NCBI RefSeq assembly: GCF_018390605.1
Contig: NZ_JAHBGD010000013.1
Span: 208,721-272,720, forward strand
Length of the DNA: 64,000 bases
Direction of reading: 5' to 3'
Source: Ancylobacter defluvii
GTDB lineage: Bacteria; Pseudomonadota; Alphaproteobacteria; Rhizobiales; Xanthobacteraceae
Shown: one piece after another, positions 43,457 to 53,378 of the stretch
Layout of the letters: every line of letters starts with the position of its first letter
Position numbering within the stretch: position 1 is the stretch's first letter
Position numbers and translations under genes: made by a program
The notes under the pieces: model-generated
Told to the model about the DNA's origin: nothing
What the model saw: only the letters and a program-made list of their open reading frames with translations
The model's database searches: none

Positions 43457-46282
43457 ATGGCCAACAAGATGCTTATCGACGCCACCCACCCGGAGGAGAC
43501 CCGGGTCGTGGTGGTGCGCGGCAGTCGAGTCGAGGAATTCGACTTCGAGGCCGCCAACCGCAAGCCGCTGCGCGGCAACATCTATCTCGCCAAGGTCACG
43601 CGGGTAGAGCCGTCCCTTCAGGCCGCCTTCATCGAATATGGCGGCAACCGGCACGGCTTCCTCGCCTTCAGCGAGATCCACCCCGACTATTACCAGATCC
43701 CGGTCGCCGACCGGCAGGCGCTGCTTGCCGAGGAGGAGCGCCAGCAGCGCAAGGACGCCGAGGAAGAGAACGAGGAGCGCCCCCGCGGCCGCAGCCGTCG
43801 CGGTCGCGACGACAAGGCAGGCGCCAAGCGCGCCGCCGGCGACGAGACGGTGAGCGAGGACGCCTCCACGGAGAGCGCCGCCACCGACGCCGACGCCGAC
43901 ATTGACGAGCCCACCTCGCGCCCCTCCCGCCGGCCGCGCCGGCCTTCCGCCGATGACGAGCCGACCGGCGAGGTCGAGGAAATCGCCGGCGAGGAGGAAG
44001 TCGTCGAGCAGGTCGGCTCCGACGATGCCCTTGAGGAAGTGCCGGAGCGCGCGCCGCAGCGCCGTGCCCGCACCTACAAGATCCAGGAAGTGATCAAGCG
44101 CCGGCAGGTGATGCTGGTGCAGGTCGTGAAGGAAGAGCGCGGCAACAAGGGCGCGGCGCTCACCACCTATCTGTCGCTCGCCGGCCGCTATTCGGTGCTG
44201 ATGCCGAACACCGCGCGCGGCGGCGGCATTTCCCGCAAGATCACCTCGGCCGAGGACCGCAAGCGGCTGAAGGAGGTCGCCTCCGACCTCGACGTGCCGG
44301 AGGGGATGGGCATCATCCTGCGCACCGCCGGTGCCAGCCGTACGAAGACCGAGATCAAGCGCGACTTCGAATATCTGCTGCGCCTGTGGGAGAACGTGCG
44401 CGAACTCACCCTCGCCTCCACCGCCCCGGCGCTGGTCTATGAGGAAGGCTCGCTGATCAAGCGCTCGATCCGCGATCTCTACAACAAGGACATCGACGAG
44501 GTCCTGGTCTCCGGTGACGAGGGCTATCGCGAGGCCAAGGACTTCATGCGCATGCTCATGCCGAGCCATGCCAAGAACGTGAAGCCCTATCGCGAGCAGC
44601 AGCCGGTCTTTGCCCGCTTCGGGGTGGAGAGCCAGCTCGACGCGATGTTCCTGCCGGTGGTTCAGCTCAAGTCCGGCGGCTATCTCGTCATTAACCCAAC
44701 CGAGGCGCTGGTCTCGATCGACGTGAACTCGGGTCGCTCGACCCGCGAGCACAATATCGAGGACACCGCGCTCAAGACCAACCTGGAGGCCGCCGAAGAG
44801 GTAGCCCGCCAGTTGCGCCTGCGCGATCTTGCCGGTCTCGTCGTGATCGATTTCATCGACATGGACGAGAAGCGCAACAACCGGGCGGTCGAGCGCAAAC
44901 TCAAGGAGTGCCTGAAGAACGACCGCGCCCGCATCCAGCTTGGCCGCATCTCGCATTTCGGCCTGATGGAGATGAGCCGCCAGCGCATCCGCACCGGCGT
45001 GCTGGAGTCCTCCACCGAGGTCTGCCCGCATTGCGGCGGCACCGGCCATGTGCGCGCCTCCTCCTCCGTGGCGCTGCAGCTGCTGCGCGCCGCTGAGGAC
45101 ATGCTGCTCAAGTCGAACACGCACAACCTCATCGTGCGCACCCGCGCCGAGAACGCGCTTTATGTGCTCAACCACAAGCGCGCGCATCTGCATGAGCTGG
45201 AGACCCGCTTCGGCGTACTGATCACCATCTCCGCCGATGCGTCGCTGACTGGCCTGATTCCCTTCGCCATCGACAAGGGCGAGGCGGTGCTCAACCCGAT
45301 ACCGCTGCCGCGCCCGAGCGAGCCGGTGGTGGAGATCGAGGACGAAATCGCGATTGTCGAGGAAGAGGAAGAAGAGGTTGCGGAGGTCGAGAGCGCCGCA
45401 GCCCCGACGCCGGCTCCCGCTCCGGCCGAACCCGGCGAGGCCGCGTCGCAGGGCGATGGCAATCGCCGCCGCCGCCGCCGGCGTCGCCGCCGGCGTGGCG
45501 GTGGAGCCAATGGCGACGCCCCCGGTTCGGCCAGCGATGGCGAAATGAGCGGCGTCGAGTTCGAGGGTGACGACGAGGACGGCGAGGAAGCCGTCGGCGA
45601 TGAAGCTGTCGGCGAGGATTGGGCGGTTGGTGTGCCGGCCGCCGAGGCGCCGGTGATCGCCGCCGCCCCGGTCGAGGGCGAGGCCGCGGTGGAAGCGGCC
45701 GTGCAGGCCGGCGAAGCCGCAGCCGAGATTCCGGCTGCCGACACGTCTGCCGTCGATGTTGCGGTGACGGATACTCCGGTCGCCGAGGCCGCCCTCTTCG
45801 AGGCCCCTGTGGACGAGGCCGTCGTGGTGGAAGCGTCCGCCGAGGCGGCACCGGCCGAGGAGGCCGCACCCAAGCCGCGTTCGCGCGCCCGTCGCCCCAG
45901 CACCCGCCGCTCGCGCGCCGACAAGGCCGCTGCTCCGACCGAGGCCGCAGGCAGCGAGGCGGCGCCGGCCGATGCGGAAGCCCCGGCTCCGGTGGTGGAA
46001 GCTGCGCCGGTTGCCGTCGAGGCGGAAGCCCCGAAGCCGCGCCGCCGTCGCTCGACGGTGCGCGAGGCCGCTCCGGTGGTGACGGAATCGACCGCGGAGG
46101 GATTGGCGCAGCCGGTGTCCGCCCCGGCCGAGCCTGTGGCTCCGGCGGAAACGCCCGCCCCGGCGCCGGTGGCGAGCGAGGGCGCGGAGACAGCGACCCC
46201 TGCCGACGACGCGACCGACGCGCCGACCGATGATCGTCCGCGCCGCACCGGCTGGTGGCAGCGCAAGATCTTCGGTAGCTGA
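43457..46282 (+). CDS. rne: Ribonuclease E
   Basis: The 941-residue protein begins MANKMLIDATHPEETRVVVVRG. It has an S1 domain interrupted by an acidic/basic low-complexity insert (residues about 93-205, ending near the RARTYKIQEVIKRR block). Catalytic aspartates lie in LVSIDVNSGRST near residue 420, and the Zn-link is CPHCGGTGHV near residue 522. After about residue 610 the tail is disordered, Ala/Glu/Pro-rich with Arg-rich patches (RRRRRRRRRRGG, SRARRPSTRRSRAD) that bind RNA and degradosome partners. It cuts mRNA and processes rRNA at the membrane. It is divergent from the amidase gene and followed by a strong terminator. Confidence 0.96.
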   Translation: MANKMLIDATHPEETRVVVVRGSRVEEFDFEAANRKPLRGNIYLAKVTRVEPSLQAAFIEYGGNRHGFLAFSEIHPDYYQIPVADRQALLAEEERQQRKDAEEENEERPRGRSRRGRDDKAGAKRAAGDETVSEDASTESAATDADADIDEPTSRPSRRPRRPSADDEPTGEVEEIAGEEEVVEQVGSDDALEEVPERAPQRRARTYKIQEVIKRRQVMLVQVVKEERGNKGAALTTYLSLAGRYSVLMPNTARGGGISRKITSAEDRKRLKEVASDLDVPEGMGIILRTAGASRTKTEIKRDFEYLLRLWENVRELTLASTAPALVYEEGSLIKRSIRDLYNKDIDEVLVSGDEGYREAKDFMRMLMPSHAKNVKPYREQQPVFARFGVESQLDAMFLPVVQLKSGGYLVINPTEALVSIDVNSGRSTREHNIEDTALKTNLEAAEEVARQLRLRDLAGLVVIDFIDMDEKRNNRAVERKLKECLKNDRARIQLGRISHFGLMEMSRQRIRTGVLESSTEVCPHCGGTGHVRASSSVALQLLRAAEDMLLKSNTHNLIVRTRAENALYVLNHKRAHLHELETRFGVLITISADASLTGLIPFAIDKGEAVLNPIPLPRPSEPVVEIEDEIAIVEEEEEEVAEVESAAAPTPAPAPAEPGEAASQGDGNRRRRRRRRRRRGGGANGDAPGSASDGEMSGVEFEGDDEDGEEAVGDEAVGEDWAVGVPAAEAPVIAAAPVEGEAAVEAAVQAGEAAAEIPAADTSAVDVAVTDTPVAEAALFEAPVDEAVVVEASAEAAPAEEAAPKPRSRARRPSTRRSRADKAAAPTEAAGSEAAPADAEAPAPVVEAAPVAVEAEAPKPRRRRSTVREAAPVVTESTAEGLAQPVSAPAEPVAPAETPAPAPVASEGAETATPADDATDAPTDDRPRRTGWWQRKIFGS

Positions 46283-46305
46283 GCGACCGCCCGCCTCTGA
46301 AACAT

Positions 46306-46344
46306 AAAACCCCGGCCCGCCGACGCGGACCGGGGTTTTTCTTT
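46306..46344 (+). terminator. Rho-independent terminator after rne
   Basis: AAAACCCCGG(CCCG) and (CGGAC)CGGGGTTTTT form a GC-rich hairpin ending in TTTTTCTTTT, 24 bp past the rne stop. Confidence 0.87.
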
Positions 46345-46414
46345 TGCCATCCCGTCGGTGGCGGTGGAGTTCGCCGCCGCGTGCCTCGTCCCCGCTGCGC
46401 GGGCTCCGGATCGC

Positions 46415-47623
46415 CTACCCCCGGCGCAGGAAGGCGCCGATCCGCTCCACCGCCAGCGCCATCTCGCCCAGCGCTCCGGCATAGGAAAAGCGCAGATAGT
46501 GATGGCCGCGATGCGGGTCGAAATCGACCCCCGGTGTCGCCGCCACCCCCGCCTCGTCGAGCAATCGCCGCGCGAAAGCCGCCGAATCGTCGGTGAAGCG
46601 CGAAACGTCGGCGTAGAGATAGAAGGCGCCGTCCACCGGCAGGAACTCCGGCAGCCCGGCCTTGGGCAGTTCGCGGGTCAGCAGCAGCCGGTTCGCTTCA
46701 TAGCCATGCTTCACCTCTTCCATCTCGGCGGCACCGTCGAAAGCGGCTTCCGCGGCGACCTGCGACAGCGTCGGCACCGAGATCATCAGATTCTGCTGCA
46801 GGCGCTCCGCCGCCCGCACCAGCGGCGCCGGCATCACCATCCAGCCGACGCGCCAGCCGGTCATGCAGAAATACTTCGAGAAGGAGTGGATCACCGTCGC
46901 ATTGGGCGAGATCGCCGCTGCGGTGGTGGCAGGAAAGGCGTAGTCGAGGCCGTGATAGATCTCGTCGGAAATAAAGCGGATGCCCTCCGCCTCGGCGGTG
47001 GCGATCAGCTCGGCAAGCGCCTCGGGCCGCATCATGGTGCCGGTCGGATTGGCCGGGCTCGCCACCAGCACCCCCTTGAGCGGTGCCTGCCGATGCGCCG
47101 CGAGCAGCGCCTCGGGCGTGATCACCCAGCGCGAGGCGGCGTCGGTCTCGATCAGAACCGGCTCGCAGCCGAGCGCGGTGAGAATGTGCCGGTAGGGCGG
47201 ATAGCCGGGATTGGCGATCGCTACTCGGTCGCCGGGCTCGAACAGCGCCAGGAAGGCCAGCAGGAAGCCGGCGGAAGAGCCCGTCGTCACCACCACCCGC
47301 GCCGGGTCGAGATCGACGCCATAGGCCTCACCATAGTGCCGGGCGATGCGCGCCCTCAGGCCCGGCAGCCCGAGCGCCGTGGTGTAGCCGACCCGTCCCT
47401 CGTCGAGCGCCCGCCGGGCCGCCGCGCGGGCGGCGAGCGGCGCGGGCGCGGCCGGCTGGCCGACCTCCATATGCACGACATGGCCACCCGCCGCCTCGAT
47501 CTGCGCCGCCCGCTCCATCACGTCCATGACGATGAACGGCGCGATGTCGCTGCGCCGGGAGGGGGTGGCGAGCAGCGCCGCCGCGGCGTCGAGGGTGATG
47601 GAGGAGGGAAAAGCGCCGGTCAT
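46415..47623 (-). CDS. Fold-type I aminotransferase (aspartate/aromatic-like)
   Basis: The 402-residue PLP enzyme has HMEVGQPAAPAP near residue 50, VTTGSSAGFLLAF, NPGYPPYRHILTALG, ASPANPTGTMM, and the PLP-lysine in HSFSKYFCMTGWRVGW near residue 245. Substrate is not clear; relatives are annotated as aspartate-like or hypothetical aminotransferases in alphaproteobacteria. The start MTGAFPSSITLD at 47623 lacks a strong ribosome-binding site, and one upstream at 47650 is possible. It is divergent from the M48 protease gene. Confidence 0.9.
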   Translation of the reverse strand: MTGAFPSSITLDAAAALLATPSRRSDIAPFIVMDVMERAAQIEAAGGHVVHMEVGQPAAPAPLAARAAARRALDEGRVGYTTALGLPGLRARIARHYGEAYGVDLDPARVVVTTGSSAGFLLAFLALFEPGDRVAIANPGYPPYRHILTALGCEPVLIETDAASRWVITPEALLAAHRQAPLKGVLVASPANPTGTMMRPEALAELIATAEAEGIRFISDEIYHGLDYAFPATTAAAISPNATVIHSFSKYFCMTGWRVGWMVMPAPLVRAAERLQQNLMISVPTLSQVAAEAAFDGAAEMEEVKHGYEANRLLLTRELPKAGLPEFLPVDGAFYLYADVSRFTDDSAAFARRLLDEAGVAATPGVDFDPHRGHHYLRFSYAGALGEMALAVERIGAFLRRG

Positions 47624-47767
47624 GGATGGGGTCTCGTCATGTCGCCGCATCGGTGCCGCAATCTGCGGTTCGTGTGCGACGTTACGTTCAAACGAAGATG
47701 ATGCATGCCGCTCTTGACCCCGGCTCGGAGAGCGGGTCAGGTCGCGACACCCGCCTGCAGCCGATGG

Positions 47768-49258
47768 ATGATGCTTCTGACCAGCCTTGACAACCCCCCG
47801 CTTCGGCGGAGCGTGACGAAACACGGGTTTGCCAAAGTCGGCCGCCGCCTCGCACCGGCGGCGGGCACGCTGGCGCTTGCTCTGGCGCTTGCCATCCCGC
47901 CGGCGCTCGCCCCCATCGCCTTCTCGCCCGCTGCGCTGGCGCAGCAGAATGCGCCGCGTCGGTCGCCGACCACCATCCGCGACACCGAGATCGAGAACCT
48001 GCTGCGCGACTATATGCGGCCGATCTGGCGCGCCGCCGGGCTGACGCAGCAGAACCTGCGGGTCGTCATCATCTCCGATCCCTCGTTCAACGCCTTCGTG
48101 ATGGACGGCAAGCGGATATTCGTGAACACCGGAGCCTTGGCCAGCAGCGAGACGCCGAACGAGATCATCGGCGTGCTGGCGCACGAGACCGGCCACATCG
48201 CCGGCGGCCATCTCGCCCGCATGCGCCTGGAACTGGAGAATGCCCAGACCATGGCGATCATCGGCACGCTGCTCGCCGCCGGCGGCGTGGCGGCCGGGGC
48301 GGCGTCCGGCGGCAATATGGGCGGCGCCGCCGCCGCGCTCGCCGGACCGCAGGAGATCGCCCGCCGCTCGGTGCTGGCCTATGCCCGCGCCCAGGAACAG
48401 GCGGCGGACCGTTCGGCGGTCACCTATCTCAACGCCACCAAGCAGTCGCCGGTCGGCATGGTAAGAACCTTCGAGCGCATGCAGAACGACCAGATGTTCA
48501 TCAGCCAGCGCGTCGATCCCTATGTGCTGAGCCACCCGATGGCGCGCGAGCGCGTCGCGGCGCTGGAGGATCTGGTCGCCAAGAGTCCCTACAAGAACGT
48601 CAAGGACTCGCCGGAGCTTCAGGCGCGTCACGACATGATGCGCGCCAAGCTGGTGGGCTTCTCGCAACCGCCGGATGCGGTGGCGCGGCGCTATCCCCCG
48701 TCCAACACCTCGCGGCCGGCCCGCTATGCCCGTGCCATCTCCGCCTATCGCTATGGCGCGGTGCCGGATGCCATCCGCCAGATCGATGCGCTGATCGCCG
48801 AACAGCCGAACAACCCCTATTTCTACGAGCTCAAGGGCCAGGCGCTGCTGGAAGCGAGCCGCGCCCGCGAGGCGATCCCGCCGCTGCGCCGGGCGGTGCA
48901 GCTGTCGAACGGCGCGCCGCTCATCCGCACCCTGCTCGGCCAGGCGCTGGTGGCGGCCAATGACAAGGCCTCTCTCGACGAGGCGGTGCGCGAGCTTACC
49001 TTCGGCGTGCAGCGCGAACCGGATTCGGCCGCCGGCTGGCGCTTCCTCGCCCAAGCCTATGGCCAGAAGGGCGATTTGCCGAATGCCGATCTCGCCTCGG
49101 CACAGTCCACCCTCCTCACCGGCGATATCCGCCTCGCCCGCGAGCTGGCCGCCCGTGCCCGCCAGGCCTTCCCCTATGGCTCGCCCGGCTGGCTGAAGGC
49201 GGACGACATCGTGAATCTCAAGCCGCCGCCCAAGCAGATCCGACGGCAGACGCCGTGA
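47768..49258 (+). CDS. Periplasmic M48-family zinc metalloprotease with TPR region (BepA-like)
   Basis: The 496-residue protein carries HETGH (residues 139-143) in GVLAHETGHIAGGHLA, and a downstream Glu in YARAQEQAADRSAVTYL that completes the zinc site. The C-terminal third has TPR-like helices (YRYGAVPDAIRQIDALIAEQPNNPYFYELKGQALL). This layout matches BepA, which controls outer-membrane protein and LPS-transport assembly in the periplasm. A signal segment LALALALAIPPALAPIAFSPAALAQQ is preceded by a long basic stretch. An in-frame GTG at 47813 would give a more usual signal peptide than the ATG at 47768. It is followed by a DsbA-like gene. Confidence 0.92.
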   Translation: MMLLTSLDNPPLRRSVTKHGFAKVGRRLAPAAGTLALALALAIPPALAPIAFSPAALAQQNAPRRSPTTIRDTEIENLLRDYMRPIWRAAGLTQQNLRVVIISDPSFNAFVMDGKRIFVNTGALASSETPNEIIGVLAHETGHIAGGHLARMRLELENAQTMAIIGTLLAAGGVAAGAASGGNMGGAAAALAGPQEIARRSVLAYARAQEQAADRSAVTYLNATKQSPVGMVRTFERMQNDQMFISQRVDPYVLSHPMARERVAALEDLVAKSPYKNVKDSPELQARHDMMRAKLVGFSQPPDAVARRYPPSNTSRPARYARAISAYRYGAVPDAIRQIDALIAEQPNNPYFYELKGQALLEASRAREAIPPLRRAVQLSNGAPLIRTLLGQALVAANDKASLDEAVRELTFGVQREPDSAAGWRFLAQAYGQKGDLPNADLASAQSTLLTGDIRLARELAARARQAFPYGSPGWLKADDIVNLKPPPKQIRRQTP

Positions 49259-49308
49259 TCGGCACGCCAACCCATCTTCCCGTGAAAGCCGCATTTCTGG
49301 AGACCGTC

Positions 49309-50094
49309 ATGTCGCCGACTTCCCCCTTCCGCCGCGCGGCGCGCAGCCTGCTCGCGGCGAGTTTCGCGATCTGCCTCGCGCTCGGCATCGGCGCCGCCCC
49401 GGCCTCCGCGCTGGACGATGTCCAGCGCAAGGAATTCGAGAGCGTCATCCGCGATTACCTGCTGAAGAACCCGGAGGTGATCCAGGAGGCGATCGGTGAA
49501 TTGCAGAAGAAACAGGCCGTCGCCGCCGACCAGCAGCGCAAGCAGGCGATCGCCCAGCTGAAGCCGCAGATCTTCGATTCGCCGCACGGCGTGGTGGTCG
49601 GCAACCCGAAGGGCGACGTCACGCTGGTGGAGTTCTTCGATTACAATTGCGGCTACTGCAAGCGCTCGCTGCCCGACCTCGTCCAGCTGATCGAGAGCGA
49701 CCCCAAGCTCAAGGTGGTGCTGAAGGAATTCCCGGTGCTCGGGCCGGGCTCGGTGGAGGCGGCGCAGGTGGCGGTCGGCGTCAAGCTGGTCGCGCCGGAG
49801 AAGTATCTCGCCTTCCACAAGGCCCTTCTCGGCGGCCGCGGCCAGGCCAACAAGGCCCGCGCGCTGGAGGCCGCCGCCGAGGCCGGCATCGACCGTGCCG
49901 CGGTCGAGAAGGCAATGGCCCGCCCGGAGGTCAACGCCGCACTGCAGGAAAGCATGCAGATCGCCGATGCGCTCGGCATCGACGGCACGCCGAGCTATGT
50001 TGCCGGCGATGCGGTGATCATCGGCGCCGTCGGCCATGACCAGCTGAAGGGCACCATCGATTCCGTGCGCAGCTGCGGCAAAGCCACCTGCTGA
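49309..50094 (+). CDS. DsbA-family thiol-disulfide oxidoreductase, exported
   Basis: The 261-residue protein has a signal peptide (LLAASFAICLALGIGAAPASAL), an acidic helical N-terminal segment, then the thioredoxin domain with active-site Cys114-Gly-Tyr-Cys117 in EFFDYNCGYCKRS. A cis-Pro block GTPSYVAGD follows. The family includes ScsC/BdbD-like oxidoreductases and isomerases. It may act on envelope proteins together with the preceding protease. The ATG at 49309 has GGAG seven bases upstream and is preferred over a GTG overlapping the protease stop. A strong terminator lies downstream. Confidence 0.93.
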   Translation: MSPTSPFRRAARSLLAASFAICLALGIGAAPASALDDVQRKEFESVIRDYLLKNPEVIQEAIGELQKKQAVAADQQRKQAIAQLKPQIFDSPHGVVVGNPKGDVTLVEFFDYNCGYCKRSLPDLVQLIESDPKLKVVLKEFPVLGPGSVEAAQVAVGVKLVAPEKYLAFHKALLGGRGQANKARALEAAAEAGIDRAAVEKAMARPEVNAALQESMQIADALGIDGTPSYVAGDAVIIGAVGHDQLKGTIDSVRSCGKATC

Positions 50095-50108
50095 CACCCT
50101 CGCGCCAG

Positions 50109-50136
50109 CCGCCCCGGCCGCGGCCGGGGCGGTTTT
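50109..50136 (+). terminator. Rho-independent terminator after the DsbA-like gene
   Basis: A perfect 24-bp palindrome CCGCCCCGGCCG / CGGCCGGGGCGG is followed by TTTT, 15 bp past the stop codon. Confidence 0.8.
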
Positions 50137-50269
50137 CCCACAGTTACCCGCGGGCAAGCGGGCCGCCGGAGCCGGGGGAAACCGTTAGGGGCTTGGCCTC
50201 GGGCGAGCCTTTGCCTATAACCCCGCGGTCATGCCGGCTTCCGCCGGCCGGGCCGTCACTCGGGGCACC

Positions 50270-50731
50270 ATGACCGATACCATCCAATCTGGCACCGTTC
50301 ACGTCATCAACGGACCGAACCTCAACCTGCTCGGCACGCGCGAGCCGGCGATCTATGGCCATACCACGCTCGCCGACATCGAGGCGCTGAGCCGCGCGGC
50401 CTGCGAGCGCCACGGGCTCACCCTCGTCTTCGGGCAGTCGAACCACGAGGGCGAGCTGGTCGAGATGATCCACGCCGCGCGGGGGTCGCTCGGCGTGGTG
50501 CTGAATGCGGCGGCCTATACCCACACATCGGTCGCGCTGGCCGACGCCATCAAGGCGGTCGGCGTCGCGGCGATCGAAGTCCATCTGTCAAACGTCTTTG
50601 CCCGCGAGGCATTCCGCCACCACTCCTACATTTCGTCGGTCGCCCGCGGGGTGATCTGCGGCCTGGGGAGCGAAGGCTACCGGCTCGCGATCGACGCGCT
50701 GGCCGCAAGCCGCGTAACTCCGGCCGCGTGA
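50270..50731 (+). CDS. aroQ: Type II 3-dehydroquinate dehydratase
   Basis: The 153-residue protein catalyses the third step of the shikimate pathway. It has [18 protein letters not shown] (with the catalytic Tyr), [32 protein letters not shown] and the His-bearing [21 protein letters not shown]. Length is normal for the dodecameric enzyme. The ATG at 50270 gives [16 protein letters not shown]. It precedes accB by 34 bp, the conserved aroQ-accB-accC order in many bacteria. Confidence 0.97.
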   Translation: MTDTIQSGTVHVINGPNLNLLGTREPAIYGHTTLADIEALSRAACERHGLTLVFGQSNHEGELVEMIHAARGSLGVVLNAAAYTHTSVALADAIKAVGVAAIEVHLSNVFAREAFRHHSYISSVARGVICGLGSEGYRLAIDALAASRVTPAA

Positions 50732-50765
50732 GTTGAGGGAGACGGGCAAGGACCGTCACGGGATC

Positions 50766-51242
50766 ATGATGAAAACGACCAAACCCGCCATTGACCCCGC
50801 GCTGGTGCGCGAGATCGCCAACCTTCTCTCCGAGAGCGACCTCACCGAGATCGAGGTGCAGCACGAGGATCTGCGCATCCGCGTCGTCCGCGCCGCGCCG
50901 ACCGTCTATGCTGCCCCGGCACCGGCCTTCGCCGCCCCGGCCGCACCTGCCCCGCTGGCCGCCCCGGTGGCGGGCGTGGCGCCGGCCTCGGCCGATCCGG
51001 CCAAGCATCCCGGCGTGGTGCCCTCGCCGATGGTCGGCACCGCCTATCTCTCGCCCGAGCCCGGTGCCCGCGCCTTCATCGACATCGGCACGGTGGTGAA
51101 GGAGGGCCAGACCCTGCTTATCGTCGAGGCGATGAAGACGATGAACGCCATTCCCGCGCCCCGCGCCGGCACCGTCACCCAGATTCTGGTGAATAATGGT
51201 CAGCCCGTCGAATATGGCGAGCCGCTCGTGATCGTCGAGTGA
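50766..51242 (+). CDS. accB: Biotin carboxyl carrier protein of acetyl-CoA carboxylase
   Basis: The 158-residue protein has an N-terminal helix, a flexible Ala/Pro linker (residues about 45-85) and the biotinyl domain with the lysine at residue 124 in [10 protein letters not shown]. It carries the carboxyl group between AccC and AccAD in fatty-acid synthesis. ATG codons at 50766 and 50769 are both possible. The gene ends 8 bp before the accC ATG, so they are coupled. Confidence 0.97.
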   Translation: MMKTTKPAIDPALVREIANLLSESDLTEIEVQHEDLRIRVVRAAPTVYAAPAPAFAAPAAPAPLAAPVAGVAPASADPAKHPGVVPSPMVGTAYLSPEPGARAFIDIGTVVKEGQTLLIVEAMKTMNAIPAPRAGTVTQILVNNGQPVEYGEPLVIVE

Positions 51243-51250
51243 GGAAGCCG

Positions 51251-52603
51251 ATGTTCGGCAAGATCCTGATCGCCAATCGCGGCGAGATCGCCCTGCGGGT
51301 GCTGCGCGCCTGCAAGGAGCTCGGCATTGCCACCGTCGCGGTGCACTCCACCGCCGACGCCGACGCCATGCACGTCAAGCTTGCCGACGAGAGCGTGTGC
51401 ATCGGCCCGGCCGCCGCCAGGGACAGCTACCTCAACATCCCCGCCATTCTCGCCGCCTGCGAGATCACCGGCGCCGAGGCGGTGCATCCGGGTTACGGAT
51501 TCCTGTCCGAGAACGCCCGCTTCGCCGAAATCCTCATCGATCATGGCGTGAAGTTCATCGGGCCCAAGCCCGAGCACATCCGCATCATGGGCGACAAGAT
51601 CGAGGCGAAGCGGACCGCCAAGGCACTCGGCATTCCCTGCGTGCCCGGCTCCGAGGGCGGCGTCTCCACCGATGAGGAAGCCGCCCGCGTCGCCGCGGAG
51701 ATCGGCTTCCCGGTGCTGATCAAGGCCGCCGCCGGAGGCGGCGGGCGCGGCATGAAGGTCGCGCGCTCGCTCGAGGAACTCTCCTCGGCGCTGTCGACCG
51801 CCCGCTCCGAGGCGCGGGCCGCCTTCGGCGACGATGCGGTCTATATCGAGAAATATCTCGGCACGCCGCGCCATATCGAGATCCAGATCTTCGGCGACGG
51901 CCGGGGCAATGCGGTGCATCTCGGCGAGCGCGACTGCTCGCTGCAGCGCCGGCACCAGAAGGTTCTCGAGGAGGCCCCCTCCCCGGTAATCACGCCGGAG
52001 CAGCGCGCCCGCATCGGCGGCACCGTCGCCAAGGCCATGCGCGACATGCAGTATCTCGGCGCCGGCACCATCGAGTTCCTGTATGAGAACGGCGAGTTCT
52101 ATTTCATCGAGATGAACACCCGCATCCAGGTGGAGCATCCGGTGACCGAGGCGATCACCGGCTTCGACCTGATCCGCGAGCAGATCCGCGTCGCCGCCGG
52201 CGAGGCGCTGAGCTTCGCCCAGGAAGACGTGATCCTGCGGGGCCACGCCATCGAGTGCCGCGTCAACGCCGAGCATCCGCGCACCTTCCGCCCCTCACCG
52301 GGCAAGCTGGCCTATTGGCACGTGCCGGGCGGCCTCGGGGTGCGCATGGATTCGGCGGTCTATCAGGGCTATTCGATCCCGCCCTATTACGACAGCATGA
52401 TCGGCAAGCTGATCATCCACGGCCGCGACCGCACCGAGTGTCTGGCCCGTCTCAAGCGGGCGCTGGACGAGTTCGTGGTCGAGGGCATCGAGACCACGCT
52501 GCCGCTGTTCCGCGAGCTGGTGGTCAATGACGACATCAAGCGCGGCGCCTATGACATCCACTGGCTCGAAGCCTTCCTCGCCGAAGGCGAGCCGGCCAGC
52601 TGA
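51251..52603 (+). CDS. accC: Biotin carboxylase subunit of acetyl-CoA carboxylase
   Basis: The 450-residue ATP-grasp enzyme begins [20 protein letters not shown]. It has [16 protein letters not shown], the glycine-rich ATP loop [33 protein letters not shown] and [16 protein letters not shown]. It carboxylates biotin on AccB. The ATG at 51251 has GAGGAAG upstream and gives the usual start; a GTG at 51239 overlaps the accB stop. Length matches E. coli AccC (449). Confidence 0.98.
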   Translation: MFGKILIANRGEIALRVLRACKELGIATVAVHSTADADAMHVKLADESVCIGPAAARDSYLNIPAILAACEITGAEAVHPGYGFLSENARFAEILIDHGVKFIGPKPEHIRIMGDKIEAKRTAKALGIPCVPGSEGGVSTDEEAARVAAEIGFPVLIKAAAGGGGRGMKVARSLEELSSALSTARSEARAAFGDDAVYIEKYLGTPRHIEIQIFGDGRGNAVHLGERDCSLQRRHQKVLEEAPSPVITPEQRARIGGTVAKAMRDMQYLGAGTIEFLYENGEFYFIEMNTRIQVEHPVTEAITGFDLIREQIRVAAGEALSFAQEDVILRGHAIECRVNAEHPRTFRPSPGKLAYWHVPGGLGVRMDSAVYQGYSIPPYYDSMIGKLIIHGRDRTECLARLKRALDEFVVEGIETTLPLFRELVVNDDIKRGAYDIHWLEAFLAEGEPAS

Positions 52604-52610
52604 ACCCTGC

Positions 52611-52639
52611 TGAAGGCGCCCTCGGGCGCCTTCACTCTT
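52611..52639 (+). terminator. Hairpin terminator candidate after accC
   Basis: TGAAGGCGCCC and GGGCGCCTTCA form an 11-bp stem with a very small loop, followed by CTCTTT. The U-run is weak, so read-through to aat is possible. Confidence 0.55.
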
Positions 52640-52697
52640 TGCGGATCCGGCCGGCACGAGCCTTCACACCTTCGTTCCACTACGTCATGCTGCACGC

Positions 52698-53378
52698 ATG
52701 TCACGCCCGCGCGAACAACAGGTCGAGATCACCCCGGAGGTGCTGCTGAAGGCCTATGCCTGCGGCATCTTCCCCATGGCGGAAAGCGCGGACGACCCCG
52801 GCCTCTACTGGATCGAGCCGGACAAGCGCGGCATCATCCCGCTCGACAGCTTTTCCATCTCCAGCCGCCTCGCCCGCACCGTGCGTGCGGATCGGTTCGA
52901 GATCCGCATCGATCATGATTTCGAGGCGGTGATGCGCGGCTGCGCGACGCCGGCGCAGGGACGCCCCTCCACCTGGATCAACGCCCGCATCCACAAGCTC
53001 TATTGCGACCTGCACGCGCGCGGCTATTGCCACTCGGTCGAGGCCTGGCAGGACGGCGCACTGGTGGGCGGGCTTTACGGCGTCAGGCTCGGCCGCGCCT
53101 TCTTCGGCGAGAGCATGTTCCACAGCGCCCGCGACGCCTCCAAGGTCGCCCTGGTGCATCTGGTGGCACGGCTGAAGAAGGGCGGCTTCACGCTGCTCGA
53201 CACCCAGTTCGTCACCGACCACCTGCGCAGCTTCGGCGCCGTCGAGGTGACGCGCCAGCGCTACACCGCGCTGCTCGCCCAGGCGCTGCAAGGCAGCGAA
53301 GCGGATTTCTACTGCTGGGGGCCCGGCGAGGCGATCACCGGCGCCGACTGCTTGCAGTCGATCAGCCAGGCATCATAG
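52698..53378 (+). CDS. aat: Leucyl/phenylalanyl-tRNA-protein transferase
   Basis: The 226-residue enzyme adds Leu or Phe to proteins with N-terminal Arg or Lys, marking them for ClpS/ClpAP degradation. It shows [86 protein letters not shown] and [16 protein letters not shown]. Length and motifs are standard. Its 3' end overlaps the converging DUF2155 gene by 70 bp. Confidence 0.96.
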   Translation: MSRPREQQVEITPEVLLKAYACGIFPMAESADDPGLYWIEPDKRGIIPLDSFSISSRLARTVRADRFEIRIDHDFEAVMRGCATPAQGRPSTWINARIHKLYCDLHARGYCHSVEAWQDGALVGGLYGVRLGRAFFGESMFHSARDASKVALVHLVARLKKGGFTLLDTQFVTDHLRSFGAVEVTRQRYTALLAQALQGSEADFYCWGPGEAITGADCLQSISQAS

